A stretch of DNA of 64,000 nt from positions 1 to 64,000 of the forward strand of contig NZ_SMKW01000001.1 of the NCBI RefSeq assembly GCF_004348985.1, read 5' to 3'. The translations under genes were made by a program, and so were the position numbers. The DNA is from Saccharopolyspora elongata (lineage in GTDB: Bacteria; Actinomycetota; Actinomycetes; Mycobacteriales; Pseudonocardiaceae). Every line of letters starts with the position of its first letter. The first letter of the stretch is position 1. The notes beneath the pieces are model-generated. The model was given only the letters and a program-made list of their open reading frames with translations. It made no database searches and was not told the DNA's origin. Shown in pieces: positions 16,637 through 25,957 of the stretch.

Positions 16637-16680
16637 CGTGAGCGATTCTGGGCCACGAGACATCCCGAAGCGCTCACGGG
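16637..16680. repeat. Family D-like hairpin
   Basis: CGTGAGCG (16637-16644) pairs with CGCTCACG (16671-16678), with an inner TGGG/CCCG pairing. It is a shorter variant of the family D hairpins and lies between the convergent ATC-hydrolase-like and FUSC genes, overlapping the end of the latter. It may act as a bidirectional terminator. Confidence 0.65.
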
Positions 16681-18476
16681 CCGGCGAGGCTCGCGTAGAT
16701 GCGCTCCAGCTCGTCGCGCAGTGCGGCCGGGGGCACCGGGTCGCTGCGGAGTTGGCGGGTCGTGGTGCGCATGGTGGACACCAGGCGTTGGGCCCGCTGG
16801 AGGTCCTGGGAATCGTCGAGGACCGCCTTCTCGGTCGCCGCGTCGACCACCCGTTCCAGCACGATGACCGCCGGCCACCAGCGCTCGGCTTCGGCCGCCG
16901 TCGCCGGGTTCATCAGCTCCTGCTGGAGCGCCGACCTGAGGTCCGCCAGCTGGCGGTAGGTGCGGCGGCGGAGGGCCGGGCGGCCGTGGCGGACTCCCGC
17001 GAGCGACTGGGACACGTACTCCGAGACCGCCTCCACCGCGTCCGCGAACCGGCTCGGCAACGCCGGCCCCCGGTGCAACGGCCGCAGCAGGAAACCGCCG
17101 GCCAGGACGATCGCGCAGCCGACGACCGTGTCCACCAGCCGGGCTGCCGGGAAGAACTGCGCGCACTGGCTCATCTGCAGCAGCACCAGCGCCGTCATGA
17201 CCGCGGTGAACAGGCCGTAATGCCTGCTGAGCGCCTCGGGCAGCTTCGCGGCCAGCGCGACGATGAACGGCAACAGCCACCAGCCGGTCGGCACGAGCGC
17301 GATCAGCGCCGATGCGACGAGCACGCCGATCACGGTGCCGGCCGCGCGCAGCACGGTGCGGGCGAAGACCGAGCCCGAGTTCGGCTTCAGCACCAGCGCG
17401 ACCGTCAGCGCGATCCAGTACGGCTCGTCCATGCCCGCCGCCAGCCCGATCCCCTCCGCGAGCGCCAGGCACAGCAGCATCCGGCACACCTGCGCCCAGG
17501 TGGAGCGGCCGAAGGTCAGCCGGAAGCGCTCGTGGTGATCGCCGGAAACCGGCGGGAGCTTCGCGCGCCGGAACGCGGCGACCAGGTCTGCGATGCCCCG
17601 GTCCAGGGCGCGTACCAGCGGTGATTCGTCGGAACCGGGCCGGTAGGGCGGCGGGAGGTCGCCGGTTCGCATGCAGCGCGCCAGCTCGCGCAGCGCTTCG
17701 CGAGCCCGCTCCGGCGGCTGCTTTCCGCTGTGCGCAAGGGAAACCGATGCTTCGACGATCGGCGTGGCATAGGTGTAGACGAGGTAGAGGCGGTCGCGCA
17801 CGCGGCTGCGCGACATCGATCCTCCGCTCACGAGCACGTCGTGCGCGTTGTCCAGCGCCTTCGTCAGGTTCTGCCGCGCGGCGATCGGCGACTCGGCGTC
17901 GAACATGCGCAGCGTCGCGTCGAAGACCGCCGCGACCGCGCCGCGCGCCGGGGCCGTGCCCCGGAACGGCCAGGTGGCGGCGATGATCGCGAGCACCAGC
18001 AGCTCACCGGCGAAGAACCACCAGACCTGCGCACCGAGCGGCAGCGCCGAGCGCTGACCGGTCGCGACCACGCAGAACGTCAGCATGTGCGCGCCGCCGG
18101 ACGACCAGAGATCGCCCATCCGGCTGGAAAGCACCGACGGCACCGCCACCGCAAGCACGATCGCCGCCGCAAACCACGGTCCCGGCGCGGCGGCCCCGGC
18201 CGCGAACCCGAGCGCGCCGAGGATCGCGGCCAGGCCCACCCGGCGCAGCCGGTACCCGTAGGAGCCGGTCAGGTCGGAGAAGCTCGCGCACAGCGCGCCG
18301 ACCGAGGCGAGCACGGCCTCGTCGATCCGGCCGGTCAGCAGGCCCGCGACCTGCGGAAGCCCCACGCCGATGCTCGCCGCGCACGCGCGGGTCCAGTCCG
18401 CCGGAATCGGCGCCGGCCGCAACATCCGCAACAGCCAGGGCGGCAGCAAGGTGATGGGGAGCGCTCGGGTCGTCAC
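16674..18476 (-). CDS. FUSC-family integral membrane protein
   Basis: The 600-residue protein has two membrane halves. The first has five or six hydrophobic segments near residues 25-175. A long cytoplasmic helical region follows (about 180-330), then a second hydrophobic block near 345-470 that contains MDEPYWIALTVALVLKPNSG and TVIGVLVASALIALV, typical of the fusaric acid resistance/FUSC group. Such proteins are thought to export aromatic acids, but no partner membrane-fusion protein is here. GTG at 18476 is chosen because GGAGGG stands 8 bases before it. Confidence 0.88.
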   Translation of the reverse strand: MTTRALPITLLPPWLLRMLRPAPIPADWTRACAASIGVGLPQVAGLLTGRIDEAVLASVGALCASFSDLTGSYGYRLRRVGLAAILGALGFAAGAAAPGPWFAAAIVLAVAVPSVLSSRMGDLWSSGGAHMLTFCVVATGQRSALPLGAQVWWFFAGELLVLAIIAATWPFRGTAPARGAVAAVFDATLRMFDAESPIAARQNLTKALDNAHDVLVSGGSMSRSRVRDRLYLVYTYATPIVEASVSLAHSGKQPPERAREALRELARCMRTGDLPPPYRPGSDESPLVRALDRGIADLVAAFRRAKLPPVSGDHHERFRLTFGRSTWAQVCRMLLCLALAEGIGLAAGMDEPYWIALTVALVLKPNSGSVFARTVLRAAGTVIGVLVASALIALVPTGWWLLPFIVALAAKLPEALSRHYGLFTAVMTALVLLQMSQCAQFFPAARLVDTVVGCAIVLAGGFLLRPLHRGPALPSRFADAVEAVSEYVSQSLAGVRHGRPALRRRTYRQLADLRSALQQELMNPATAAEAERWWPAVIVLERVVDAATEKAVLDDSQDLQRAQRLVSTMRTTTRQLRSDPVPPAALRDELERIYASLAGP

Positions 18477-18769
18477 ACGCACATCCCTCCGGTGCTTGGG
18501 GACACGCGCTCCACGCCGAGCGGCATTGGGTTGCACTCGATTGTCACGCGCCGGAAGCCGTCGCACCGCCGAACGCCACCGGCGTCACACCTTGCGGTCG
18601 ATCACATCCGGCCGAGGAGCAGCGAATTCGACCGGAGCTCGGACGACGGGGCAGCGGCAGGGGCAGGACGGGCACCAACGCTGCCCTCGATGCTGCCCGC
18701 CCGACCCGTCCGCCGGACGAAGCGGGCGAGCAGCCTGGCCAGAGGCACGATCTGCGGAGGGGGTTCGGG

Positions 18770-20158
18770 GTGCGCGCGCACGAGCAGCGAGACGAACACG
18801 TCGGTCAGGCGGCTAGGACGCCATCCCCGTCCGAGCCCCACCGGCCGGGGCCTGGCCCGCTGACCCCTCAAGCGGTTCTCGCCCTGCAACGCGCCCTGGG
18901 CAATGTCGCCGTCAGCAGGCTGCTCGGCGATCACCCCCAGCAGGTGCAGCGCTCCACCGTCGACGCGGTCTTGCGCTCGCCCGGAAAACCCCTCGACGAC
19001 GGGATCCGGGAGGAGATGGAGGCGCGGCTGGGCGCCGACTTCACCGACGTCCGCGTACACAACGACGGCGCATCCCAGCGCTCGGCGGCCGAGATCGACG
19101 CCCGCGCCTACACCTCCGGCAACCACGTCGTCCTCGGCTCGAACGAGGTCGACAAGCACACCCTCGCCCACGAGCTGACCCACGTCATCCAGCAGCGCCA
19201 GGGCCCGGTGGCGGGCACGGACCGCGGCGACGGGCTGGCGATCAGCGACCCGGCGGACCACTTCGAGCGGGCCGCCGAGGCCAACGCCTCCAGCGCGCTG
19301 GCCAAACCCCTACCGGCGCAACGGGACGTCGCGCCGGTGTCTCCCGGCCCGGCGCGACCGGCAGTCCAACGGGCGAAGGACGAGGAAACCTCGGCTGATT
19401 CCAACTGGCCCGGGGCCTGGAAGAAGGAGATCGCCAACCTCGCGCAAGGCAACCACCTGCTGGGGTCGGGCAACGGGAACATCAAGAGATTGCCGGAAGC
19501 GATCAAGAACAGGGTCTTGGCACTGGCCGCCGAGTTCATCAGCACGCTGCAGGACCCGGAACAACCTGCGGAAAACGCGAAGGCAAAGCTCCTGGAAATG
19601 TTCGACGCCGCTCGCACCGACAAGGACCGCGAGCAGCTGGAGAAGCTGCCGGGGGGCGGTGGACCGGGGGCCCTCGGCCCCAGCCGCTTCCCATCGAGCA
19701 CGTACAACGACCTGCACGAACTGATCAACGCCAAGCGCCTCTGGTTGGCTGGCGATCACAGCCTGGGCCCGTGGCCGTTCGACGCAGCCGCGAAGAAGCC
19801 GGACTACGTCGTCGGCGACAGCAACGCCGAGGGCCAGACCGCAGAGAAGTTCTACGAGAGCACCAGGGATGTCGGCGACCACGTGAAGGTGACCGGGAAG
19901 AACAACCTCGCCGCCGTGGTCAGCGACTTCGGGAAGAACGTCAAGTCGAAGATCAGCACCTACGACGGGAAGGGGGTCCGGGTCGTGGTGGACCTCACCG
20001 ACAACGCGGTGCTGCACAAGTCCTACGACGGCGATCTCGCCGGCCTCCTCGAGAAGGAGCTCTCGAACATCACCTCTGCCCTGCTCGACCGACTCCTGGG
20101 CGTCGACGCCGTCACGCCCCAGGGCATCCTCACCTTCCGGCCGCCCTTCGGCGGGTGA
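18770..20158 (+). CDS. DUF4157 (eCIS core domain) protein with a C-terminal candidate toxin domain
   Basis: In this 462-residue protein, residues about 70-147 are a DUF4157 domain: LDDGIREEMEARLGADFTDV, HNDGASQRSAAEIDARAYTS, and the metalloprotease-like TLAHELTHVIQQRQG with HELTH at 134-138. DUF4157 is common in proteins linked to extracellular contractile injection systems. A low-complexity linker follows. The last 150 residues (from YNDLHELINAKRLWLAGDHS) include PDYVVGDSNAEGQT and VKVTGKNNLAAVVSDFGKNV, an acidic/basic alpha-beta arrangement resembling nuclease-type polymorphic toxins. That reading is only a guess. GTG at 18770 follows GGAGGGGG. No contractile injection genes are in the window. 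Confidence 0.82.
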   Translation: MRAHEQRDEHVGQAARTPSPSEPHRPGPGPLTPQAVLALQRALGNVAVSRLLGDHPQQVQRSTVDAVLRSPGKPLDDGIREEMEARLGADFTDVRVHNDGASQRSAAEIDARAYTSGNHVVLGSNEVDKHTLAHELTHVIQQRQGPVAGTDRGDGLAISDPADHFERAAEANASSALAKPLPAQRDVAPVSPGPARPAVQRAKDEETSADSNWPGAWKKEIANLAQGNHLLGSGNGNIKRLPEAIKNRVLALAAEFISTLQDPEQPAENAKAKLLEMFDAARTDKDREQLEKLPGGGGPGALGPSRFPSSTYNDLHELINAKRLWLAGDHSLGPWPFDAAAKKPDYVVGDSNAEGQTAEKFYESTRDVGDHVKVTGKNNLAAVVSDFGKNVKSKISTYDGKGVRVVVDLTDNAVLHKSYDGDLAGLLEKELSNITSALLDRLLGVDAVTPQGILTFRPPFGG

Positions 20159-20191
20159 AACCCCGGGAAGACGAACGTCCGAAGTGGACGA

Positions 20192-20542
20192 TCAGGCGAT
20201 GGCGCGGAGGATGCGGACCGCCATCGCCGTGGCGATCAGCCAGAACAGGGCCGCGATCCCGTAGTTGATCGCCACCGCGAGCTTCGGGTCGTCCGGCATG
20301 AACAGGTCCTCGAAGCCCAGCGCGAGCGGCTCCGCCCAGGACGCCACGAACTTGGCGATGCCGTTGTCCGGGTTGGCGCCACCGATGGCGAACACCACGT
20401 GGATCGCCAGCAGTGCGGCACCCGCGTTACCGACCCAGCGGACCACGTTGCTGAGCACGCCGACGACCCGAGCCCGGGCCCGCCGCAGGTCAGCGCGACG
20501 CACACCGTTCTCGTGCGCGTCCGCGCTCACGTCTTCCGCCAC
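20192..20542 (-). CDS. Small membrane protein, paralogue of the next gene
   Basis: The 116-residue protein has a charged N-terminus with many Arg, a first membrane segment near residues 38-54 (AGAALLAIHVVFAIGG), a loop with NGIAKFVASWAEPLALGF, and a second membrane segment near 88-112. The loop motif NGxAxxVAxxAEPLAL recurs in the adjacent upstream gene, so the two arose by duplication. Function is unknown. The start is GTG at 20542. It is convergent with the DUF4157 gene. Confidence 0.75.
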   Translation of the reverse strand: MAEDVSADAHENGVRRADLRRARARVVGVLSNVVRWVGNAGAALLAIHVVFAIGGANPDNGIAKFVASWAEPLALGFEDLFMPDDPKLAVAINYGIAALFWLIATAMAVRILRAIA

Positions 20543-20570
20543 GATCTCCAGTGTGGCACGACCGGGGCGG

Positions 20571-20852
20571 TCAGCCGAACATTCGTGCCAGCAGCCCGCC
20601 CACCAGCACCCAGAACACCGCCGCCAGGCCGTAGTCGAGCAGCACCTGCAACACCTCGGCCGGCGCCTGCACCAGGCCGGGGAAGAACAACGCCAGCGGC
20701 TCGGCCGCCTGCGCCACGGACCTGGCCAGCCCGTTCTCCGCCGGGAAGCCGGTCACCACGAACAGGATGTGCAGCACCAGCATCGCGGCGAGCAGGAAGC
20801 CCGCACCGTTGATCAGCGTCGCGACCCCGGATCGCCCCTTCTTCGCCGCCAT
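20571..20852 (-). CDS. Small membrane protein, paralogue of the previous gene
   Basis: The 93-residue protein has a first membrane segment near residues 14-34 (GFLLAAMLVLHILFVVTG), the loop NGLARSVAQAAEPLALFF shared with its neighbour, and a second segment near 68-90. The ATG at 20852 is preceded by GGGGAGGG at good spacing, which supports it over the longer frame starting at 20879. The two paralogues are separated by 28 bp and are probably cotranscribed. Hetero-oligomerisation is an inference. Confidence 0.78.
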   Translation of the reverse strand: MAAKKGRSGVATLINGAGFLLAAMLVLHILFVVTGFPAENGLARSVAQAAEPLALFFPGLVQAPAEVLQVLLDYGLAAVFWVLVGGLLARMFG

Positions 20853-20988
20853 CGACCCTCCCCTTGATCCACCGACCACTCTGCCAGGCGGATCCGATCT
20901 CGTGCGAGAGAAGATCGTGACGTGTCACTTCCCACGATGTGGAAGGGGTGCTTGCATTTCGGGCCACTACTGCGGTTAGCCTAGTTCC

Positions 20989-21033
20989 GTGGCTCGCGTT
21001 CTCCTGCTTCGAAGCCGCGACGGGGTCTCCTAG
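20989..21033 (+). CDS. leuA leader peptide (14 aa)
   Basis: A short GTG frame encodes MARVLLLRSRDGVS and stops with TAG at 21031-21033. It carries three consecutive, different Leu codons (CTC CTG CTT), the classic sensor of ribosome-mediated attenuation. It lies 77 bp before leuA. There is no ribosome binding site, but TTAGCCT about 9 bases upstream could be a -10 element, which would fit a leaderless peptide. Confidence 0.75.
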   Translation: MARVLLLRSRDGVS

Positions 21034-21069
21034 ACCGGCCCCTCGTCGCGGGGTTCGAACGCGCCGGTC
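21014..21069 (+). promoter_or_regulatory. leuA attenuator: alternative RNA stems
   Basis: CCGCGACGGGG (about 21015-21025) can pair with CCCCTCGTCGCGG (21039-21051) with one bulged base. GACCGGC (21033-21039) can instead pair with GCCGGTC (21063-21069). The two stems overlap and cannot both form, as expected for attenuation coupled to translation of the leader. No U tract follows, so the mechanism may act on termination by another route or on leuA translation. Confidence 0.6.
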
Positions 21070-21088
21070 GTCGGTCCAGACCCGGTAA

Positions 21089-22903
<1,815 letters not shown>

Positions 22904-22913
22904 CCGACGAAAC

Positions 22914-22960
22914 GCGAACGGCCCGTTCACCCCGTCTGGCGGAGTGAACGGGCCGTTCGC
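22914..22960. terminator. Intrinsic-type terminator after leuA
   Basis: A 15-bp stem made of GCGAACGGCCCGTTCAC and its complement at 22944-22960 begins 11 bases after the leuA stop. The loop is about 13 bases. There is only a weak T-rich tail (TCGTT), which is usual in actinomycetes. Confidence 0.85.
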
Positions 22961-23025
22961 TCGTTCGGAGGGTGCGGCAAAGGCGGCGAGCTGTTGCGCC
23001 AGCTGCGGGTCACCCCGGGATGGGG

Positions 23026-23088
23026 ACGGTTTCGCGCGAAAACGGCATTCGCCAGGCGCAGCCGTGACGGTTTCGCGCGAAAACGGCG
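23026..23088. repeat. Family A palindrome pair
   Basis: Cores lie at 23030-23041 and 23071-23082, 41 bp apart, between convergent leuA and dedA. They follow the leuA terminator hairpin, so a terminator role would be redundant here. Confidence 0.9.
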
Positions 23089-23090
23089 CC

Positions 23091-23780
23091 TCAGCGCACC
23101 GAGGCGTCGGTCTCGGGCTCGGCGCCTTCGGCTTTCGCGGATTCGTCGGCCTCGCCCGAAACCTCGGTTTCTTCCAGTTCTTCCTCGTCGTCCTTCTCCG
23201 CGCGACGACGCACCACGTGCACGATCAGCCAGCCGATGACGACGGTGACCAGCAGCGCCACCCACGAGAAGCGGTGGAACCACTGCCCGGCGACCACGCC
23301 GAAGATGTAGGCCAGGGTCGTCACCGTGCCCGCCCACGCGATGCCGCCCGTGGCGTTCGCGATCAGGAACTTGCGGTACGGCATGCCCAGGATGCCCGCC
23401 AGCGGACCGGCGAGGATGCGCAGCAGCGCCACGAACCGGCCGCCGAACACCGCCCACGCGCCATAGCGGTCGAACGCGCGTTCCGCCTGGCGCACCGGTT
23501 TCGGCCCGAAGTGCTTGGGCAGCTTGCGACCGAGCCAGCCCAGCAGCGTGCGGCCGTAGCGCTTGCCGACCGCGTAGCCGACCGAGTCGCCGATGATCGC
23601 GCCGCTCGCGGCGACGATGCCGAGCACCACTGGATTCGCCACGCCCTGCGACGCCGCGACCCCGGCACTGACGAGCATGATCTCGCCGGGCAGCGGGATC
23701 CCCACGCTTTCCAACCCGATGATCAGCCCGACCACCAGGTAGATCACCCCAGGGGGGATCGTGTCCAGCCACTCGATCAT
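23091..23780 (-). CDS. DedA-family membrane protein
   Basis: The 229-residue protein has the DedA/SNARE-associated domain: a re-entrant glycine/proline segment with ESVGIPLPGEIMLVSAG, a conserved GDSVGYAVGKRYGR and FGGRFVALLRILAGPLAGI with the key Arg residues. There are four to five membrane segments and a long acidic tail (DDEEELEETEVSGEADES). DedA proteins act as undecaprenyl phosphate or phospholipid transporters at the membrane, and this one likely does too. The acidic tail is unusual in length. The start is ATG at 23780. Confidence 0.9.
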   Translation of the reverse strand: MIEWLDTIPPGVIYLVVGLIIGLESVGIPLPGEIMLVSAGVAASQGVANPVVLGIVAASGAIIGDSVGYAVGKRYGRTLLGWLGRKLPKHFGPKPVRQAERAFDRYGAWAVFGGRFVALLRILAGPLAGILGMPYRKFLIANATGGIAWAGTVTTLAYIFGVVAGQWFHRFSWVALLVTVVIGWLIVHVVRRRAEKDDEEELEETEVSGEADESAKAEGAEPETDASVR

Positions 23781-23993
23781 GTACGTCCATTCCGGTCCGG
23801 GAACGCGTCGCGCGGTCGCCGAAACGACCGGCGCCATCGGCCAGGGTACGTACCGGGGCCGGGTTGGTGTCATCGACGACGCAGAAGACGTGCGCATCTT
23901 TGGCGGAGCACAGCGGTAGGTGTGACGGTAGCCACACAGCAGTCGCGAGCGGCCTGGGGAGGTGCCGCCCGCGATGCCCTGGGGGAGGGCGTT

Positions 23994-25157
23994 TTGCGCA
24001 TCATCGGCATCCGCAGCATCCCGGTCGCCGTGCCGTTCGACACCACCGAGAGGTGGGCCGCCGGCAGCCGCCGCGGCCTGGTCAGCGTGCTGATCGAGAT
24101 CGACACCGACGAAGGCATCACCGGCCTCGGCGAGGCCCCGGCGTATCCGTCGGCCGAGATCGTGCTCGCCGCGCTGCGCTGGGTCGAGCGGTTCGCCATC
24201 GGCGAGGACCCGTTCCGCACCGAACGCATCGCGAGGCTGATCGACGTCACCGGCACCTCGAACCGCGCGGGCACCACCGGCCCCGCGACGGCCGCCATCG
24301 ACATGGCCTGCTGGGACATCGTCGGCAAGGCCTGCGACCAACCGCTGGTCAACCTCTTCGGCGGCCCGCTGCGCGAGGAGGTCGAATACGTGCACTACGT
24401 CCCGGCGGGCCCGCCGGAGTGGATGCGGGAGCAGGCCGTGCGGGGCGCCGCAGCGGGCTTCGAGAGCTTCTACGTCAAGGTCGGCGCCGCCGAGCAGGCC
24501 ACCGACGTCGCACGGGTGGCCGCGGTCCGCGACGGCATCGGCGCCGGGGCCGCGCTGCGGATCGACGCCGACGGGGCGTGGTCGCCCGCGGCCGCACTCC
24601 GCGTCCTGCGCGCGCTGGAGCCCTACGACATCGAGTTCGCCGAGCAACCGGTCTCCGGCCGGAACCTGCCGGAGATGGCCCGGTTGCGCGCCCGCACGGG
24701 CGTGCCACTGCTCGCCGACGCGGCGTCGCGCACGCGGCACGACCAGCTGGACGTGATCAGGCAGGGCGCGGCGGACGCGATCTCGGCGGACAACGTGCTG
24801 GACGGCGGCCTGCTGAACCTGAAGCGCTCGGCCGGGATCGGCGAGGCCGCGGGCATCCCGGTCGTCAAGCAGAGCCTCGGCGAGCTGGGCGTGGCGACGT
24901 GCGCCGCGGCCCACCTGATCGCCGCCACCCCCGGATTCCCCTGCGCCAACCAGTCCTACGGCCGGTTGCTCGCCGACGACGTGGTCGAGGACGGGCCGCT
25001 GCGCTATCCGGGTGGTCGGCTGCGCCTGCCGGACCGACCGGGCATCGGGGTCCGGCTGGATCGCGACCGGCTGGCCCGGTACGCGGAGTTGTACCAGGTC
25101 GCGGGGCATGAGTACGGCTTCGCCGAACCGTCGGGAGGGACCGAACCGCCGGCCTGA
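23994..25157 (+). CDS. Enolase-superfamily enzyme (muconate cycloisomerase/epimerase type)
   Basis: The 387-residue protein has the MLE-type N-terminal capping domain and TIM barrel. Metal ligands are Asp191 (RIDADGAW), Glu217 (FAEQPV) and Asp242 (LLADAAS). The general acid/base lysines would be Lys162 in FYVKVG and Lys292 in VVKQS, which puts it in the muconate-lactonising subgroup (dipeptide epimerases and cycloisomerases). The first Lys of the usual KxK is Tyr160. The TTG start at 23994 is chosen because GGGGGAGGG stands just before it. An in-frame GTG at about 23921 is the alternative. The substrate is unknown. Confidence 0.85.
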   Translation: MRIIGIRSIPVAVPFDTTERWAAGSRRGLVSVLIEIDTDEGITGLGEAPAYPSAEIVLAALRWVERFAIGEDPFRTERIARLIDVTGTSNRAGTTGPATAAIDMACWDIVGKACDQPLVNLFGGPLREEVEYVHYVPAGPPEWMREQAVRGAAAGFESFYVKVGAAEQATDVARVAAVRDGIGAGAALRIDADGAWSPAAALRVLRALEPYDIEFAEQPVSGRNLPEMARLRARTGVPLLADAASRTRHDQLDVIRQGAADAISADNVLDGGLLNLKRSAGIGEAAGIPVVKQSLGELGVATCAAAHLIAATPGFPCANQSYGRLLADDVVEDGPLRYPGGRLRLPDRPGIGVRLDRDRLARYAELYQVAGHEYGFAEPSGGTEPPA

Positions 25158-25299
25158 ATACACCAGAAGTCGCATTTCGCTGAGCCGAGGATCGGCGTCC
25201 GGTCCGGTGAACACACTCGACCAAAGATGGTATTGCGCTTTCCTCCGAGTCGGCACCATTGATGACGTCGCGGGATGCCAGGCGACGCCCCTGGGGAAC

Positions 25300-25380
25300 A
25301 CGGGGGCAGGGGGAGACGGGCCGGAGACGGGGGAAACGTCGGGGACACCGGCCCCTCCCCCTGTTCCTTCTTTTTTGTTT
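25300..25380 (+). terminator. Strong intrinsic terminator with U tract
   Basis: CAGGGGGA-GAC-GGGCCGG pairs with CCGGCCC-C-TCCCCCTG and is followed by TTCCTTCTTTTTTGTTT. This is a textbook Rho-independent terminator, rare among the hairpins here because it has a real U tract. It lies about 140 bp after the enolase-superfamily gene, so a longer 3' UTR or an unseen small transcript is possible. Confidence 0.85.
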
Positions 25381-25702
25381 CCAGACTCACCTTGCGTGGC
25401 GGTGCCGGTAGCGGAACCTCAGAGGCCTTCTCGCTGTGGGATCCCCGACCTCATGAATGACCAATTCACCACGTCGGGGCTGTCCTCGCGAGAAGACCTC
25501 TGAGAACCCGCGGCGGTGCAAGGTGCGTAGGTGGGCTAAGCGGCTGCGCCGCTTCAAAGACAACAACCCGCCCTGCCGCTCGACGCAGCAACGCCGTCGC
25601 GGACGCTGCACGCCTCTACCACTCGATCGGTCTACCGGACTTGATGTCGGGCTGCCGCCAGGGTTCAGTCAGGCACCGAAATGCAGCAGTGTTGAGGTGG
25701 AC
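25381..25702. other. Intergenic region with a possible decayed coding stretch
   Basis: One frame here reads LRTRGGARCVGGLSGCAASK near 25500-25560. It is Cys-containing and non-random looking, but has no convincing start or ribosome binding site, and the frame runs on into the next gene in another register. The lower GC near 25440-25480 may mark the promoter of the downstream pair. I see no RNA gene. Confidence 0.35.
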
Positions 25703-25957
25703 ATGTGGCCGACCGAGGACCCGACCGAACAGCTCCGCTGGCGAATCCCGTGCACCACACCGGTCGATTCGGGCAACATGACGGTGCTGGTCGTCGGAGA
25801 TCGGGTCGCCGTGGTGCTGCCGCCGGGCGAGACGCTCGTCTTCACTGCCGATGAAACCGATGACCTCGCAGCGCTGCTGGACGAGGCCGCCGGCTACCTG
25901 TCGCGCGGCGCCGAGGGATCGGAGGCACCGGCGTGGCCCTCATCGACACCGACCTGA
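25703..25957 (+). CDS. 84-aa hypothetical protein coupled to the TIM-barrel gene
   Basis: The 84-residue product is mostly beta-like and acidic: it begins MWPTEDPTEQLRWRIPCTT, has a central VVGDRVAVVLPPGETLVFTA, and ends in a helix around DDLAALLDEAAGYLSRG. I do not recognise a family. The ATG at 25703 is preceded by GAGGTGG. The last 25 bases overlap the GTG start of the next gene in another frame, so the two are translationally coupled and probably act together. Confidence 0.7.
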   Translation: MWPTEDPTEQLRWRIPCTTPVDSGNMTVLVVGDRVAVVLPPGETLVFTADETDDLAALLDEAAGYLSRGAEGSEAPAWPSSTPT

